Below, piece after piece: positions 49,055 to 61,798 of a DNA stretch of 64,000 bases. The DNA comes from Epiperipatus broadwayi (lineage: Eukaryota > Onychophora > Udeonychophora > Euonychophora > Peripatidae). The stretch is from NCBI GenBank assembly GCA_028023455.1, contig JAQFVV010000037.1, positions 2,174,001 through 2,238,000 of the forward strand, given 5' to 3'. Position numbers and translations under genes: made by a program. Under the pieces are notes generated by a model. That model ran no database searches and was not told the DNA's origin. It saw nothing but the letters and a program-made list of their open reading frames with translations. Within the stretch, counting starts at the first letter, position 1, and every line of letters starts with the position of its first letter.

Positions 49055-49058
49055 ATAT
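49055..49058. repeat. Target-site duplication of solo LTR (right, ATAT)
   Basis: See 46429-46432. Confidence 0.7.
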
Positions 49059-50265
49059 AGAAGTGAATTTAGCAGAATGGATCACATTTAAATATTGGGA
49101 GAAGTTGAAAGAATCAATGAGTATTATTTTTATTATTAGGTGCTTTGAGTTTGTAGATTATGAAAAGGCATTTGATTTTATAAGCCTTTCTACACATGTT
49201 GATTAAAGTCTTGTCCACACACTGATATATGACATATTCTTCAGAATATTTATCAAAATGCAATAGCATAGATTAAATGATAACATTAAGAAAAATAACA
49301 TTGACAAAGGTATTAGGACATAGTGATTCCATATCCCCAAAACTATTAATTATAGAATGCTTACAAAAAGTATTTTGTGGATTAAAATGGGTAGTCATGG
49401 GAATAAACTATTTAGATCTCACTTAAATCCTATCAATTTGCAAATGATGTAATGTTTTTGTTTTTTTTTTCTTCAAATATTTCAGTTTCAAGAAATGTTG
49501 CAAAAGTTATTAGATAAGAGAAAGTAGGACTAAAATAATATTCACCAAAATTTCTGAGAAGAAAAAAAAATTTATAGTCATGAATTGGAAGAAGTTATCA
49601 ATTACAATGGAAAATCAAGGTAATAAAATATTTAGATCTTACTTAAATTCTGTCAATTTTGCAAAATAATGTAATTATTTTTGCAAATATTTCAGTTTCA
49701 AGAAATGTTGCAAAAGTTATCAAATGAGAGAAAGTAGAACTAAAAAAGTCTAAAGCAATATTCAACAGATTTTCTGAGAAGATAATGAGATTGATAATCA
49801 TGAAATAGAAGTTAACAATTACAATAACCTTGGACAGATTATTAGTACAGATGAAAAAATGGATGAAAGAGGATTAAACTTGGACGGTTCTTAATATTAA
49901 AAGTAAATATGCCTATGTATTTGGAAAGTTTTTAATAGATGTAAATCACTAATTCTTATATATGGATCTGAGATTTGGATACTCAACAAAGTACGGAAAA
50001 TTTTTAGGAATAATAATAATGGATCAAATGTGAAATGTTTGAGTGGAATTGGGAGAAGCGATGATAGTAAATGAATAGTTGAAGTCTTAAACTGGATTCC
50101 AAGAGATTGTAAATGACCTAGAAAGGGACTACATGTGAAATGGGGATGAATTAAGAAAGCTTGTCATATGATTTAGAGAAGCTATGGATCAGAGAAACTT
50201 AAACTTGGAATGATTTTTATTCTGCAGTAGCTGGAGAAGGATTCAAAATGATATATTTGCAAAGA
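49059..50265 (+). mobile_element. Decayed RTE-type LINE, 3' part (RT core to C-terminus)
   Basis: Continues the LINE after the solo LTR. EFSRMDHI..ERINEY and CFEFVDYEKAFDFISL (RT block A) near 49070-49185; GHSDSISPKLL near 49320; a degraded YADD region within an internal 220-bp duplication (49401-49835); YNNLGQIISTDEKMDERG near 49830; LILIYGSEIWILNK near 49952; VLNWIPRDCK and RKGLHVKWG in the C-terminal domain near 50085-50150. The order and orientation match the 5' part. Confidence 0.82.
49401..49835. repeat. 220-bp tandem duplication inside the LINE
   Basis: TATTTAGATCTCACTTAAAT.. (49409) and TATTTAGATCTTACTTAAAT.. (49629) begin two copies that both contain TTTCAGTTTCAAGAAATGTT and TTTCTGAGAAGA. 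The copies differ by indels. It duplicates part of the RT region after the active site, so it arose after the LINE was dead or killed it. Confidence 0.85.
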
Positions 50266-51131
50266 TTCATAATCGGTCTGATGTTTTTATTATGAAAGTA
50301 GACTTCTGTAGTCTAATTGTAGTAAATTGGCCTGAAAAATGATTTGTGCATTATTAGATTGCAGCTTATTATACTTGAATATTATTAATTACGTACATAT
50401 TAAGAAAAGTGTTCATTAGAAGCAATGTACTATAAGTATAGAATGATTTTATGAAGAATATTGTTGACAGAATTTATTAGCCATTTTGTTTCTGTTTTAT
50501 ATCTATAAATATATTGATATCTTGGCTTGCATCAATGTCATCCAAATTCTTGGTTTTAAAAGTGGACAATTACATTTTTAATTTTTCCAAGATTACTGGA
50601 TAATCATCCTTGACATTTTTTTTGTTTACTGCTAATTTTTTTTTATATTTAATCAGGCATTTAAGATTTTAATTGTAAATTTATTTAGTTTTAGGTTGAC
50701 ATTACATAAGATACAGAAATTATAATTTTTTTTGTAGAAAGACATAGTTAATGATGATGTGCGTAGAAATTATTTAATTTTTATGAACTCTAGTCTAAAT
50801 AAGATCTCCAAAACTATGAGTGCAATTATAAAAACTACAAATGTTAATTTCATTTTTTTTTTTTTTTTAGAATTAAGAACAAATTAAATTTAGTGGATCC
50901 TGATTTGTTAATTGTTTAGATTAAAATTAGAATCATTAGGAATTCATCTAAAATACAATCACAAAAATTATATCACTAGATGATCATACAAGAAGTCTAC
51001 TTATGAAATATTAAAGATGTTGATCTGGCAGCATTTTAATCTAAGATTAAAATTAATATTTTTAGTATTTAAAATATACATTCAACTTCATTAAATATGT
51101 GTTTTATTAATACTGGTATTTGGCATAGTAT

Positions 51132-51303
51132 GGTAAATTGTAAAAGACTTAGAAAGAGACCACATGTAAGCTTGATGGATGAAATAAGAAAGAATGCTGT
51201 TGTGATGTAGAGAAGAGAGGCTAGAGATAAGAGATGGATTGAACTTTTAGAGACCTTCATCCTGCAGAGAATCAATAAGGTTGAAAATGATGATGATGGT
51301 GAC
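51132..51303 (+). mobile_element. RTE-type LINE C-terminal fragment
   Basis: RLRKRPHVSLMDEIRKNAVV..REARDKRWIELLETFILQ followed by a GAT-rich run matches the extreme C-terminus of RTE-type ORFs (R.RGRP..RW.D(D/E)I.K). It is a separate copy from the 44980-50265 element, because that element has its own C-terminus. Confidence 0.75.
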
Positions 51304-51884
51304 GTAAGATGTGATAAATACTATTTTGGAATTATAATTGTTCTTATTATGCTAATTTTTAACAACAATTAGTTAATATTGTCTATTTTGGATATGTTTA
51401 AAACTTGACATCAGTTCATTATAACGGATTCTTGCTTTCATAACTAGGAATTATTCATAAGATGTTATAATAAAACTTTTATAGTAAAAAATTAAAAAAA
51501 TATTTGCACTAAATGCTATCAATACTACATGGCAGAGAACTTAATATTCATGACATTATTTAATTGGATTGTATTTTTGGAAAATTTGAATTTAATTTAT
51601 TAATATTGATTTGAAACCAAAAGTAACTTCTTCATGAAATATTTAATATAGGACAATCTTACATATTGAACATTACTGGCCACCCATTCTTTTTTTTTGT
51701 TTGTTTGTTTATTAAAATGTATTTCTGATTTGATGACTGCATTATTATGAAAAGGCTGATCATTATTCTCTTAAACTTAAATATGTGATATTTAAAAAAA
51801 TTTTTGTAAATATTTCTAAGTAATGTACTATTTTAATATTAATTTTACATTAATTATTTTTAAACAAAATATTTTAAAATTTAG

Positions 51885-52031
51885 ATTTGTGGATAGTGGA
51901 GAATTATCAGAAACCTTTCCATATCGAGCTAAAGCATTATTTGCATTTGAAGAAATTGATGGTGTTGATGTATGTTTCTTTGGCATGCACGTTCAGGAAT
52001 ATGGATCAGAATGTCCTTTACCAAATACGAG
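51885..52031 (+). CDS. CREB-binding protein/p300 exon, HAT domain
   Basis: This 147-nt exon completes Arg and encodes FVDSGELSETFPYRAKALFA, FEEIDGVDVCFFGMHVQEYG and SECPLPNT, ending two bases into the next Arg. It is the best-conserved part of the CBP/p300 acetyltransferase fold visible here (FPYR.KALFAFEEIDGVDVCFFGMHVQEYGS is nearly universal). Acceptor TTTAG ends at 51884; the donor GTTTGT begins at 52032 and is weaker than the others. The following exon, which would carry the acetyl-CoA contact region (RVYISYLDS in homologues), is not in the remaining 12 kb. Confidence 0.97.
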
Positions 52032-52789
52032 GTTTGTGCAAAATAAAATTTTTTTATATTTATGAATCTCATTTAGATAATTATTTATTACTGTTTTCTT
52101 TTAATTTTATAAATTATTATTAGATTAATTATTATGTCATTAGATTAATGAAACCAAGTAATTTTTTGTTTATAGTCAGGGCATAGAGACTTATCTGATC
52201 AAATCAGCTTAATGGCACTTTATTCTTTGCTAAGATTAGTTAGATATCTATTTATTAATGAATAATTGGATATGTCAGCTACTTGAAAAAAAATTTAAAT
52301 CCACTTATATTCAATGAAAGATTGTAGATATTATCAAGACTTTTTATTTGATGAAGTTGTTAATATTATTGCTTCTTGATTTTTAATTAGTGGTGACTGT
52401 AATTATTAGTTTATCACCACATTTTAGAATTGTCTGACGTACATTTTGACTATGTCCATGCTTTTTTTAAAAAAAAAGAAAATTAATTGTAGTGAAAATA
52501 ATGTTATTCTTTGCTGATAATCATTTGGTGGCTCATGATTAAAGATATGTGGGCTAATAACAGCTAGCAGGATTTTTTGTTTTAGGGGTTGTTTTTAGAA
52601 CTGTCTGATTTCATCTAAGGAGAAAAGTGCTTAACCAATATTAAGATTTAGAATTTAGTAATTTCGTCTTTATACATTGAAGTGTATTGTATTAATTATG
52701 AAGAATTGGTGAAACAAATTTATTATTATAATAAAGTAATGAAATGTATATTAGAAAGAAAAAAGAGTGGGTGAAGAAATTTGCTAATA

Positions 52790-53235
52790 TGTTATAATGG
52801 ACGCCTGGATATGATCCTACCCACATGCCAGACATAATGGATGGGAAAATAACCTGTGGACTGTGATGCTATGCAGATGTAGTAGTCTGGAGAGTATGGC
52901 CCAATGTGCCCTGATTTATTGCACCCGATGACACGGTCCGTAGAGTTTTAGCAGGCTTGGAAAGGGAAAAGGTAACATCTAACTGCAGTCAGACTTTGGG
53001 TCTTCGAGTAGGATGCTGATGAAAATTTAATGAAATGCCTAACCAATGATTGCATGTACTTTTAATCGACTAGCTCTATACCTATTTAATAATATCAGAT
53101 GCAATTTTGGTTAGTTCATCCACTTTTCACCTCTTTCAATTCCATTATGCCCTAATATTCGAACCAGGGAGAATATTGCCTTTGACTCCCTTAACAGGTA
53201 TGAACCGATACCCAAAGCAACTCCTGCACCTTTAT
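52790..53235 (-). repeat. SINE-like repeat, possibly tRNA-derived
   Basis: A stretch less AT-rich than its flanks. On the minus strand it starts near 53235 with GGTGCAGGAGTTGCTTTGGG and has a box-B-like GGTTCGAATAT (53155-53165) about 60 nt later, the layout of an internal RNA polymerase III promoter. The box A match is weak. No second copy in the window. Confidence 0.4.
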
Positions 53236-54127
53236 AGGTTACAACTACCATTTAAAATATTTGATTTATTATAAAAACTATTATATGATAATGAAATAGT
53301 TGCGTGTGCATGCATAATTATTTGCTAACTGTTGAATGTCAGAACCACTAAATAAACCAGAGATCGGAGAATAATATAAACTCTGTAATATTTATTGATA
53401 ATGATAAATGAAATTAAAGTAAAGTATTATAACCGTAGTAATAATAAAAAAATAATATATACATGTGCCACATATGAACTTCTACCATTCTGTTAGCTAA
53501 TAATTCTCTAGATCTGTCCCTTTTACTCCATGGTAGAAATCCAACTATGATGCTTAATTATTTACAAATTGTAAACTGTACAAGAAAAATAAACATTAAT
53601 AATTTAAGATGATTGTGATGCTGACCAGATAAAATAAACATTACTGATTTCCGCAAAGCAATTATTTGGTTTAAGTGCCCTCCCATTCGTAAGTTTAAAT
53701 ATATATATGATAGGTATAGGAATTTACACTAGTTGATTAGTTAATCATACTGAAAAAATATATAACTATGGTTAATCAACAATATAAAACATAAGATGAA
53801 TTCTGTGCCAAGTGTTGTGATTTGATCTGTAAAAAAATAAATGGTAACCTTACCTTAATATATACATAAACAACCTGATGTGAAGCAGGTGGAAAACTGA
53901 GCTGACCTAGCTTTTATTTACAATAAAATAAAATAAAAACTAAGTTCAATCATCCTCTCTTTTCTTCTCTGCTAACTCTGAAAAGTGAGGTTTCTAGTAG
54001 CATAGACTGTGAAGTGCCCCATCAGAGTATGAAAATATAACATAGATAAAAGAAAAATCAAACAAAAATTTATAACATTAATTTTTTGATCAAAATAATA
54101 GTTGGAACAAAGTCCATAAAATCGTCC

Positions 54128-54147
54128 TAGTAGTAGTAGTAGTAGTT
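54128..54147. repeat. (AGT)n microsatellite
   Basis: Six uninterrupted TAG/AGT triplets. Confidence 0.9.
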
Positions 54148-54529
54148 GATGGTTAGGTATATTATTTTTCAACAGTAGTTTAATTCAGCAAATCATTTTC
54201 CTTAGCAAGGATAGATTTCACAGGGGTGTCTCCTGGCATCCTGTATAGTAAACACACCGATCCTTAGCTGATTCACCTTTAAACATTCCTGCGCATGCTT
54301 ATTTTGGACCGCAGGTATCTTCTTGCATATTACAATAAAATAGAATGAAAATAAAGGTCTTATGCCAACATGTTAGGGAAGAACGCGATCTCTCAATAGC
54401 ACATTTTCTTTTACCCCATCTTCATCTTAAAATACCATTAAATAATTATTTATAATCATAAATTATCTTAGAGATATAGAAGAAATTTATATATATATTA
54501 AAAGAGTTATTTCATTTTTGCTTTCTAAG

Positions 54530-54715
54530 ATTAGTAATTATAAATTTATTAAACGCTCACTATTATTTCAGTAATAGTTTTAACAAGGCTGTAAACCTTA
54601 GCAATGAGCGTCTGAAAAAATCGTCACTAGGGACCTCTGTAGGTCCTTAAAACACATGCTTACGCTATGAGGTTTACAGCCTTGTTAAAACTATTTCTAT
54701 TATTAGCAAAATTAA
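54530..54715. mobile_element. Hairpin MITE-like element
   Basis: A perfect 26-bp inverted repeat (54573-54598 with 54670-54695; AATAGTTTTAACAAGG then CTGTAAACCT) encloses a 71-nt loop that has its own 6-bp hairpin GGACCT/AGGTCC (54631-54646). A related single arm is at 32893-32972. No transposase; ends and target duplication not defined. Confidence 0.7.
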
Positions 54716-57700
54716 TTAATTTTTTTTTTTTTTTTTTTGAAAAGATTTAAAATATTAAAATTCTTTCAGTCATAATCAGAACATGATTTAATTATCCCAA
54801 AAATCTATAAATTGTTCTTTTCATTTCTCACTTTTTCTGACTGAATTTGAGAAATTTGAGGTACAATATTTGATTTTAAAAACTTCTACAATTCAAGTAA
54901 AAGAAGAAATAAAGCTCCATTTTGGCATTTTAAATTTTAATTTAATTGCTGTTATATTATTTAACCACATATTTAAAAGAAGAAGGATTTTATAACGGTT
55001 TCTGTTTTTATGCAGTTCGTGCTCAGATCTTCATTTGCTATTGGACTAACCTAACTGCCTATTGTTTAAATACACTTTATTGATAATAAAAAAATAATAA
55101 TAGTAAAATCATAGTTTTATTTTCATACTCTGTTTTTATGGCTACCTAACTTGACTTCAGGTTATCTCTCAGTCACTTGACTATAAATTATTTTACACTA
55201 TTGTTCAATTTAGATTTAAAAACAATCCATTAAAGTTTATCAATTAAATAGCATATACATATACAAAATAATAATTTATTGTGACTTCCCTAATTCACCG
55301 TGAATGTAAATATATATATATATGTGTTGTACATGTATATATGTGTTAATAATAAACAAATAATATCCCATTATTAGTACAAGTTTCAAATGAATTTGAT
55401 TCAATAAGTAGGCTAATTTCTGCAGGAATAATTGTGTTGTAAGCCACCTCTTACAATGTACATTATATTTAGGAACAGGGGAAGTAGTTATTTTATTGAT
55501 AGTTTTAATAAAATCAGAAAGACATTAGGCAAAGTTATGCATTTCAGAGAAATATGAATGAAAACAAAATTGATGAATAATTTTTGGGTTAATTAGATCA
55601 TTTGTCAGATAAATTAATTAAGGCAGATATTAAAAAGAATTATATATTAAAATATTTCAACGTACTTCTATAAAAATTGGGATTGATGTTCAACAGAATT
55701 AGGGAGTGGAATAGAAAGAAGGAAAATGTATTAAGTAAAGAAGAGATTTTGGTAATTAATATATATATAATTTAATATTTTCAAAATGAAATGAATGTTG
55801 AAAAAAAATATATTTATAGTAAAAATAGAGGAAGTGAAATATTATTTAAAGTAGTTGGGAAGTTGTGTTACTATGCAACATATTCAGAATAAAGATTTAT
55901 TTGTCATTTGCAGTAAAGAAAATATTTAATATTAAATTATAGCCATATTTATAAAGATTGAGAACAAATAATGAAATTGAGATATAAATATAAGACACAT
56001 GATAACATTCAAAACATAGACTCGACAATCTGCTGTCAAGGCATTCTATGGTTTATATTACGTTTTGGTTGTTCATGTAAATTATATTTGGAAACTATCC
56101 AGCTATTGGAAATTTACAGTATAGTCAAACATGTATAATTTGCTAACAAGACCAAGCAGGCACTCTCAACCATCATGCATAGGGCTATTGCTAACCCCAT
56201 GATCCTAATTTAAAACCCTACCTAGGCTTCCTAGTCTCTACTACATAATGCCTTCACAGTATCTTATTTTTACATAGCTCTGCTTAGCTCAGGGATATGC
56301 ACAGACTCTTAACTATTTAACCTTAATTATACGATTCTGATCAGAAATGAGAAGGACAATGAATAAGTTATATAAATTAATGTTTATTAATAATTAATAG
56401 ATTAACACAGTGACTTGCTTATGTATATTCTAAGGTTATAGGCTGTTTACTGGACTTTGCAGATATATAGAATTATGGATGACAGTAATATGCATGACTA
56501 ATAAAAATAAGGATGTCGTATTATTTGTCCACAAGGTAATAAAAATATCAGACCATTATGAGTTAACTTTAATCGCATTCTATTTCTTTAATTTATTATT
56601 TCTAAGAGCCTTACAGTATCCAATCTAAATATCATGTAACATAGGGTTATGGCTATATGTATAGGCATAGACATAATAAGGAGAAAGAAAGAATCGCAGG
56701 ATTGCATCAATTATGTGCGGATCAATGGTTATCATATGGAGTTGGATCGACTTTGCAATCTGAATGTGTGATTCATGAAGAACGAAGATGGATGTCCTGG
56801 GCCGCAGGTGTGTTCTTGCTTCTAACCATAGGTGCATCTTATAAAGAAGGTATATGTGTGCATTACACTAGGATTTAACGTGCTTGGATCTTCTGTCCTT
56901 CAGTGCTACTTAGCTAGCTGGGCGCATATCCATAATACAGTAGGCACTGGACGCACTGCATGAATAACTAATGAATCATACTTAAGATAATGGAATATAT
57001 TTGAGATAGCCCCTGATAATGCACATCTTCTATGCAGTAACGCAATAATGAGTATAATAAAATTATAATATTAAACTAAGTTACACCTATGCTAATATTA
57101 AATAACGAAATATTTCTATAATTATAATGCTCACATCGCTATGTAATGAGATATGTATATTTTTTGTAAGAACTTCTAGTTTGTCTACCCATAGTTATAG
57201 CTTACTAATCTAACTAAATATATTCTAATAATGGAGAGATTACTAACTCATATTAATTGATCTCCAATCCGGCTTCCATTATGTTAAATTCATTGATTCG
57301 CCCTTAGTTTTATATATATAAAGAGTGATCTTACATATATATAATTTTTGAAAACTAACCATAACTCCAAAATTCCTTCAAACCCAGTCACCCGAGATTT
57401 AGGTCAGACCACTATTAACCACTCTCAACACCAATCTGACACCCAATGGATAACATAACAATTGCACACGAATTTAATTCTTCATCCCCACTCAAATCGA
57501 AAAACAAAAACTCATACTTAAACATATATATAAACAACTTAAATACTAGACATTCCACAATAAAATCTAACATATTTATTAATAGTTTTACTAATGAAAT
57601 AGCTATGGGAAATTAGTGAATTGGATTATTTAATAATGAGACAAAACTATATATATAATTAAAATATATTTATTAAATTTTTTGAAATCACAACATTTTA

Positions 57701-57723
57701 TTTATAAATAACATTATCTAGAG

Positions 57724-59172
57724 CAGCTTTCCCAACCTTTTTCTGCGTACCACTTGGTAGTACATCACGCTAAATTGTACCACTTTAAAAATGATTGTAT
57801 TTTTGAAATTTATTGCGAGTGTGTTATTTTATTTCATTATAAATATTATAGGGTGACCATGTATTCACATCACAATGAGACAAATTACATTGAAACACGC
57901 TTAAACGATTATAAACTCACTAAAAATATAAATTCACTTAATATATATATATTTTTGTTCAAAGTTTCATATTTATCTACTATTTTGTCATATTTCGTTT
58001 ACTAATAAATGGTTTTAATAAAAACACAAAATTATAAAAAACCAATTAATATATTTTACATAATCAAATATTTTTATAAAATAAATTTAATGAGATCCTT
58101 GTGCTTGTTTCGAAAAACATAATTTTTTGAAATTTGGTTCAAAAGATGTGAGGTATACCTTTAAGTCTACAGCTGCATTCAATTTGTTTCAATACTTTTT
58201 TTTTTAAATATATGAAGAAAAGCTCTTTCTCTACTAATTTCATACTAGTAAATGGTAATAATAATTTAAGAGGTTTCTCAGAAAGTTGTTCATAATCTTT
58301 AATGTTTAACCAAAATTAATTAGATTTTCGATAATTCTATTAAATTTTCTTTTTTTTATTGATAATGATGTAGCTTTTCTAAATGTTCTTCATAGAAGGG
58401 GTTTGAAATCCACTTATCATTTGTGTTTTGTTTCAAAATATTCCATTAAAGACAATTTTAATCCTGTTAAATGTCTATTATATTTTCTGTATATCTTGAG
58501 ACAGACTAACCTTATTTTCAAACAAAAAAATATGTAGAGTTTTGAATACTTTCGGTTGATTGTTTTCAACACACTCTTCAAAAATCTAATTTCTTAATCA
58601 TATTTTCAATTTTATCATTAACATTAAAGATCGTTATCGAGTTGTTCTGAGGTGTCAAATTTAAGTTATTTATTTGCAAAAAAATATCAGTTAAATATGC
58701 AATCACCTGAATGAAGCCAACCAAAATCATACAATTTCAGATCGGAAGAGCAAAAGAATTTCTTCAAAAAAAAACTGTCTTTTTCTAAATTCAATAAGCG
58801 GGTTATATGGGGACCAATAAATTTTAATAAACAAAGACGATACAATCACAAACAATAACCTTCCTTGTAAGCCGGGAAGTGAACAAGAGTGCAGCACCAT
58901 GACAACAGTGAATATCTCAAGTTACTAATGCTAACGGTAAATTTAAAAATCACTCCAAAAAACGATATCGATTGCTGGATTTTATCATCGACTGTACATA
59001 TTAACAACTTTATGTATAATATTATTAATTAAAATAATTTTTATGAATTATAGGAAAAAACTTTCTATGATATTTTTATGATTTGATTTTTTTATGTCTG
59101 CATTATTGATTATTTTTGCGTACCACCAACCAGCAACTCTACCACCAGTGTACCTACCAATTGAAACCTCTG
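57724..59172 (-). mobile_element. Second decayed hAT element (ZBED5/FAM200-like)
   Basis: Ends CAGCTTTCCCAACC (57724) and, inverted, CAGAGGTTTCAATTGG (ending 59172) resemble hAT inverted repeats (CAG.GGTTCCCAA). Next to each end lies a GCGTACCAC block. On the minus strand, broken pieces such as YFFANK.LKFDTSEQ and FLKSVLKTINRKYSKLY (about 58480-58700) match the late part of ZBED5/FAM200-type transposases. No intact frame remains. Flanks ATCTAGAG and ATTTTAAA agree at 4 of 8 positions, so a target duplication is not certain. Confidence 0.6.
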
Positions 59173-59175
59173 ATT

Positions 59176-61100
59176 TTAAATAATTAAATATTTATATTTA
59201 AGAGAATACTATACAACTAACACTACATAACTATTTTATTTTATAACATCACTTTACTAAAACAAACAATCTAAACTAATAATATCTTAATTATAATAAA
59301 TTTATATACTACTTTTAAAATACTTTAGACACTTAAATTATCACAAATATATTAGGGAAAAGTTGTATAACGATTTATAATACTACACAATAAATATAAT
59401 AATAAAGTCTCGAGGAAAAATAGTTTTATTTTACAAACAACTTTAAAAAATAATGGTTATTTCGAGGTAACTAAATACCTACATAAGAGAAGATGGGTGG
59501 ACTACGCCACTATATATATACAAAAAGAACACACAACAAAAATATAATAAACCAACCCAACCAAGATATTATAAATAAAGATATATATAAAAACACTAGA
59601 AACTACAAAAGAAACTTCTATAAAATATACTAAAAATATAAAATATTACTAACTCTTTTACAAACTACTAAATTTTAAAGAAAAGTATATTTAATAGGGG
59701 ACTAAATACTAACTAAAAATATACTTAACACCCACTTTAATTTTGTAACAAATAAACAAATAAAAAATTTATTTTATATATATTACTAAAACAAAAATAA
59801 ATTTTCAAACACCAAAAACAATAAATAATAATACAAATTTTAAAATACTTTTTAAAAAAATATAAATTAAACAAAAAAACAATAAAAATAACAAAAAAAA
59901 AAAATATAATGCAGTGATAAATTATATAGCAAAAATAATTAACAAAGAAATTTAGCAAAAAATTTCATTTATAGATTCAAAACATTAACAGTTTACAATA
60001 TTGAATTAATAAAGAAATTGCAAAATATTTCATTTTAGAGAATTTACAATATTATTTGGAAAATAATTTAAAAGAAGTTTCAATAATATGTTAGCTAACC
60101 TTTTGAAGAAATAAGAGTTTTGAAATTCACACAGACCATTTTAAATAAATTAAAACAGTCTCCAAGCTGAACTGGAGATATTGTGGACGAAGGGGTTCTT
60201 TGGGGCTTATGGCGTTCTTATTCGTTGGCATTTAAGGTGTTGGACAGGCGCTTTGGCTTGAATTTTATTGGGGGTTGTTGTGTTTGTGGATTGTTGGGAT
60301 TGCTGCTTTGGGTAATTACAATTTACTTGGAGTAAACCTTCAAAACAAGAGGGAACCCCCAAAACCCATTATATTCCAAACTTACACCTTTTGAATTTCT
60401 TTGCTGGGACCAAGACTTTTAATTAAATAAAAAAAAACCATTTCCAACAGAAACCCATATATTTAATTTACTTTAAAAAATATTAAAACATATAAATTAT
60501 ATAATTTGATTCAGTTTCATTAATTAAATCCTTTAAGGTTAAAGAAGTTAAAGCAGCAAAAATTCGATTTAAGATAAAGCTTTGTGCAAACAAAAACAAC
60601 AGTAAACTAGAGTTACTTTTGACCGGGAGACAATTGATACTGTTTACACAAACCATTTTAATTACAAACGGAGATTTTTATTTTACCAAAAAAAACTTTA
60701 ACATATTTGTTTTACCAATATTTGTTTAAAAAACAAATAAAGAAAAACTTAGTCAATTATATAGAAAACATAAACGAAACCTAAATAATTTTAAAGAAAA
60801 CATTTACATAAGATACTTTATTTTAACTAAATATATATAAAACATTTGCCCTATTCCAAGGTTTAAATTATCCACCACACGAATATTATAGCGAATATAA
60901 TTAAAATTTGACGAAAATAAAAAACATTTATAAAAATAGAGCATTCTCTAATTTTATCAAACCGCAATTAAGGTGTTTTGTAGTAAAGGAGAGCCCCGAC
61001 AAGTTTCCCCACAGATTTACAATCCTTAAGAGGAACGCGCGGGGGGGGGACGGAGGGGATATAATTTTTGAAAACACGGATTGCTATTCATCAAAATTAA
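59176..61100. other. Strand-skewed low-complexity stretch
   Basis: Plus-strand sequence is strongly rich in A and C over T and G for about 1 kb (59176-60150), flips to G/T-rich at about 60170-60330 (GGGGTTCTTTGGGGC, GGGGGTTGTTGTG), and then returns to A-rich. A run of nine G in CGCGGGGGGGGGACGG lies near 61037. No coding or transposon homology was recognised. It may be real low-complexity DNA or a poorly polished assembly segment. Confidence 0.6.
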
Positions 61101-61531
61101 CTTAAATAAAATTTTATCCATGGAAAAATATAAAAACAAATCAAATTTCTTTATTTATTTATCATAATTTCCATATGCGACACACCTAAGCAAATGTACT
61201 TGAAAAAATAAAATAATATCACTCGTCATCCTTCGATAGTTTTTTTTGCAACAATAAAGAAAACTTTACTTAGAACAATGGGCAGAAAGAAAAATCTAAA
61301 GAATAAAATTAATGTATTGTAAAACTTTTACACAAATATTTTCCACTCTTGACTTATATTCCCTCCATGGAACCTTAAGACATTATGAAGAGAAACGCAA
61401 GATGGCATTTGTATTTTGTTAAATTCATACCACATCGTTTAAGTTTTACAAATTAAATAAAAGTAATTAAATATTTTTAGCCCAGTAAACTTACATTATA
61501 AAAAAAATCGAAACAGTGTTAAAACTTAAAG

Positions 61532-61798
61532 GAAACTAGTGCTTATCTAAATTATAGTTATGGTTAATAAGGTTGGTTAAATATACTTTTCTATTTAAAA
61601 TAAAGGAACTTAGAAATGTTTACCGGCATCTTCATGTACTGGACATGTGCTTGATTGGGAGAAAGTAATGCTTATCTAAATTATAGTTATGGTTAATAGG
61701 GTTGGTTAAATATACTTTTGTATTTAAAATAAAAGAACTTAAGAAATGTTTACTGGCATCTTCATGTATTGGTCAAGCGCTTGATTAAGAAAAAGTTT
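61532..61798. repeat. Tandem duplication, two copies, 129-bp period
   Basis: GCTTATCTAAATTATAGTTA at 61541 recurs at 61670, each followed by GGTTGGTTAAATATACTTTT and GGCATCTTCATGTA. A few substitutions separate the copies. Confidence 0.92.

Larger units (their letters stand above)
31909..51884 (+). other. CBP/p300 intron of 20.0 kb
   Basis: Donor GTAATT; acceptor TTTAG ending at 51884. It holds a MITE-like fragment (32893-32972), a 407-bp duplication (33821-34636), foldback copies D and E, direct repeats (37487-38000 and 40068-40176), two LTR-like regions (38340-39560 and 42560-43235), a split RTE LINE with a solo LTR (44980-50265) and an RTE tail (51132-51303). Nothing recognisable is seen in 31909-32890, 32975-33820, 34640-35655, 36400-37480, 40180-42555, 43530-44975 and 50270-51130. 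Confidence 0.8.

Noticed and set aside
53020-53050. CTGATGA..GAAA near 53018-53038 as another hammerhead
   Set aside because: The sequence between the core parts cannot form helix II, and helix I has no partner.
56625-56878. Overlapping 70- and 73-codon ORFs at 56.6-56.9 kb
   Set aside because: Complementary frames of a less AT-rich patch, with no domain and no splice context.
59737-59958. 73-codon Phe/Ile/Tyr-rich ORF as a membrane protein
   Set aside because: It is the complement of an A-rich low-complexity stretch, and hydrophobic residues follow from poly-T codons.
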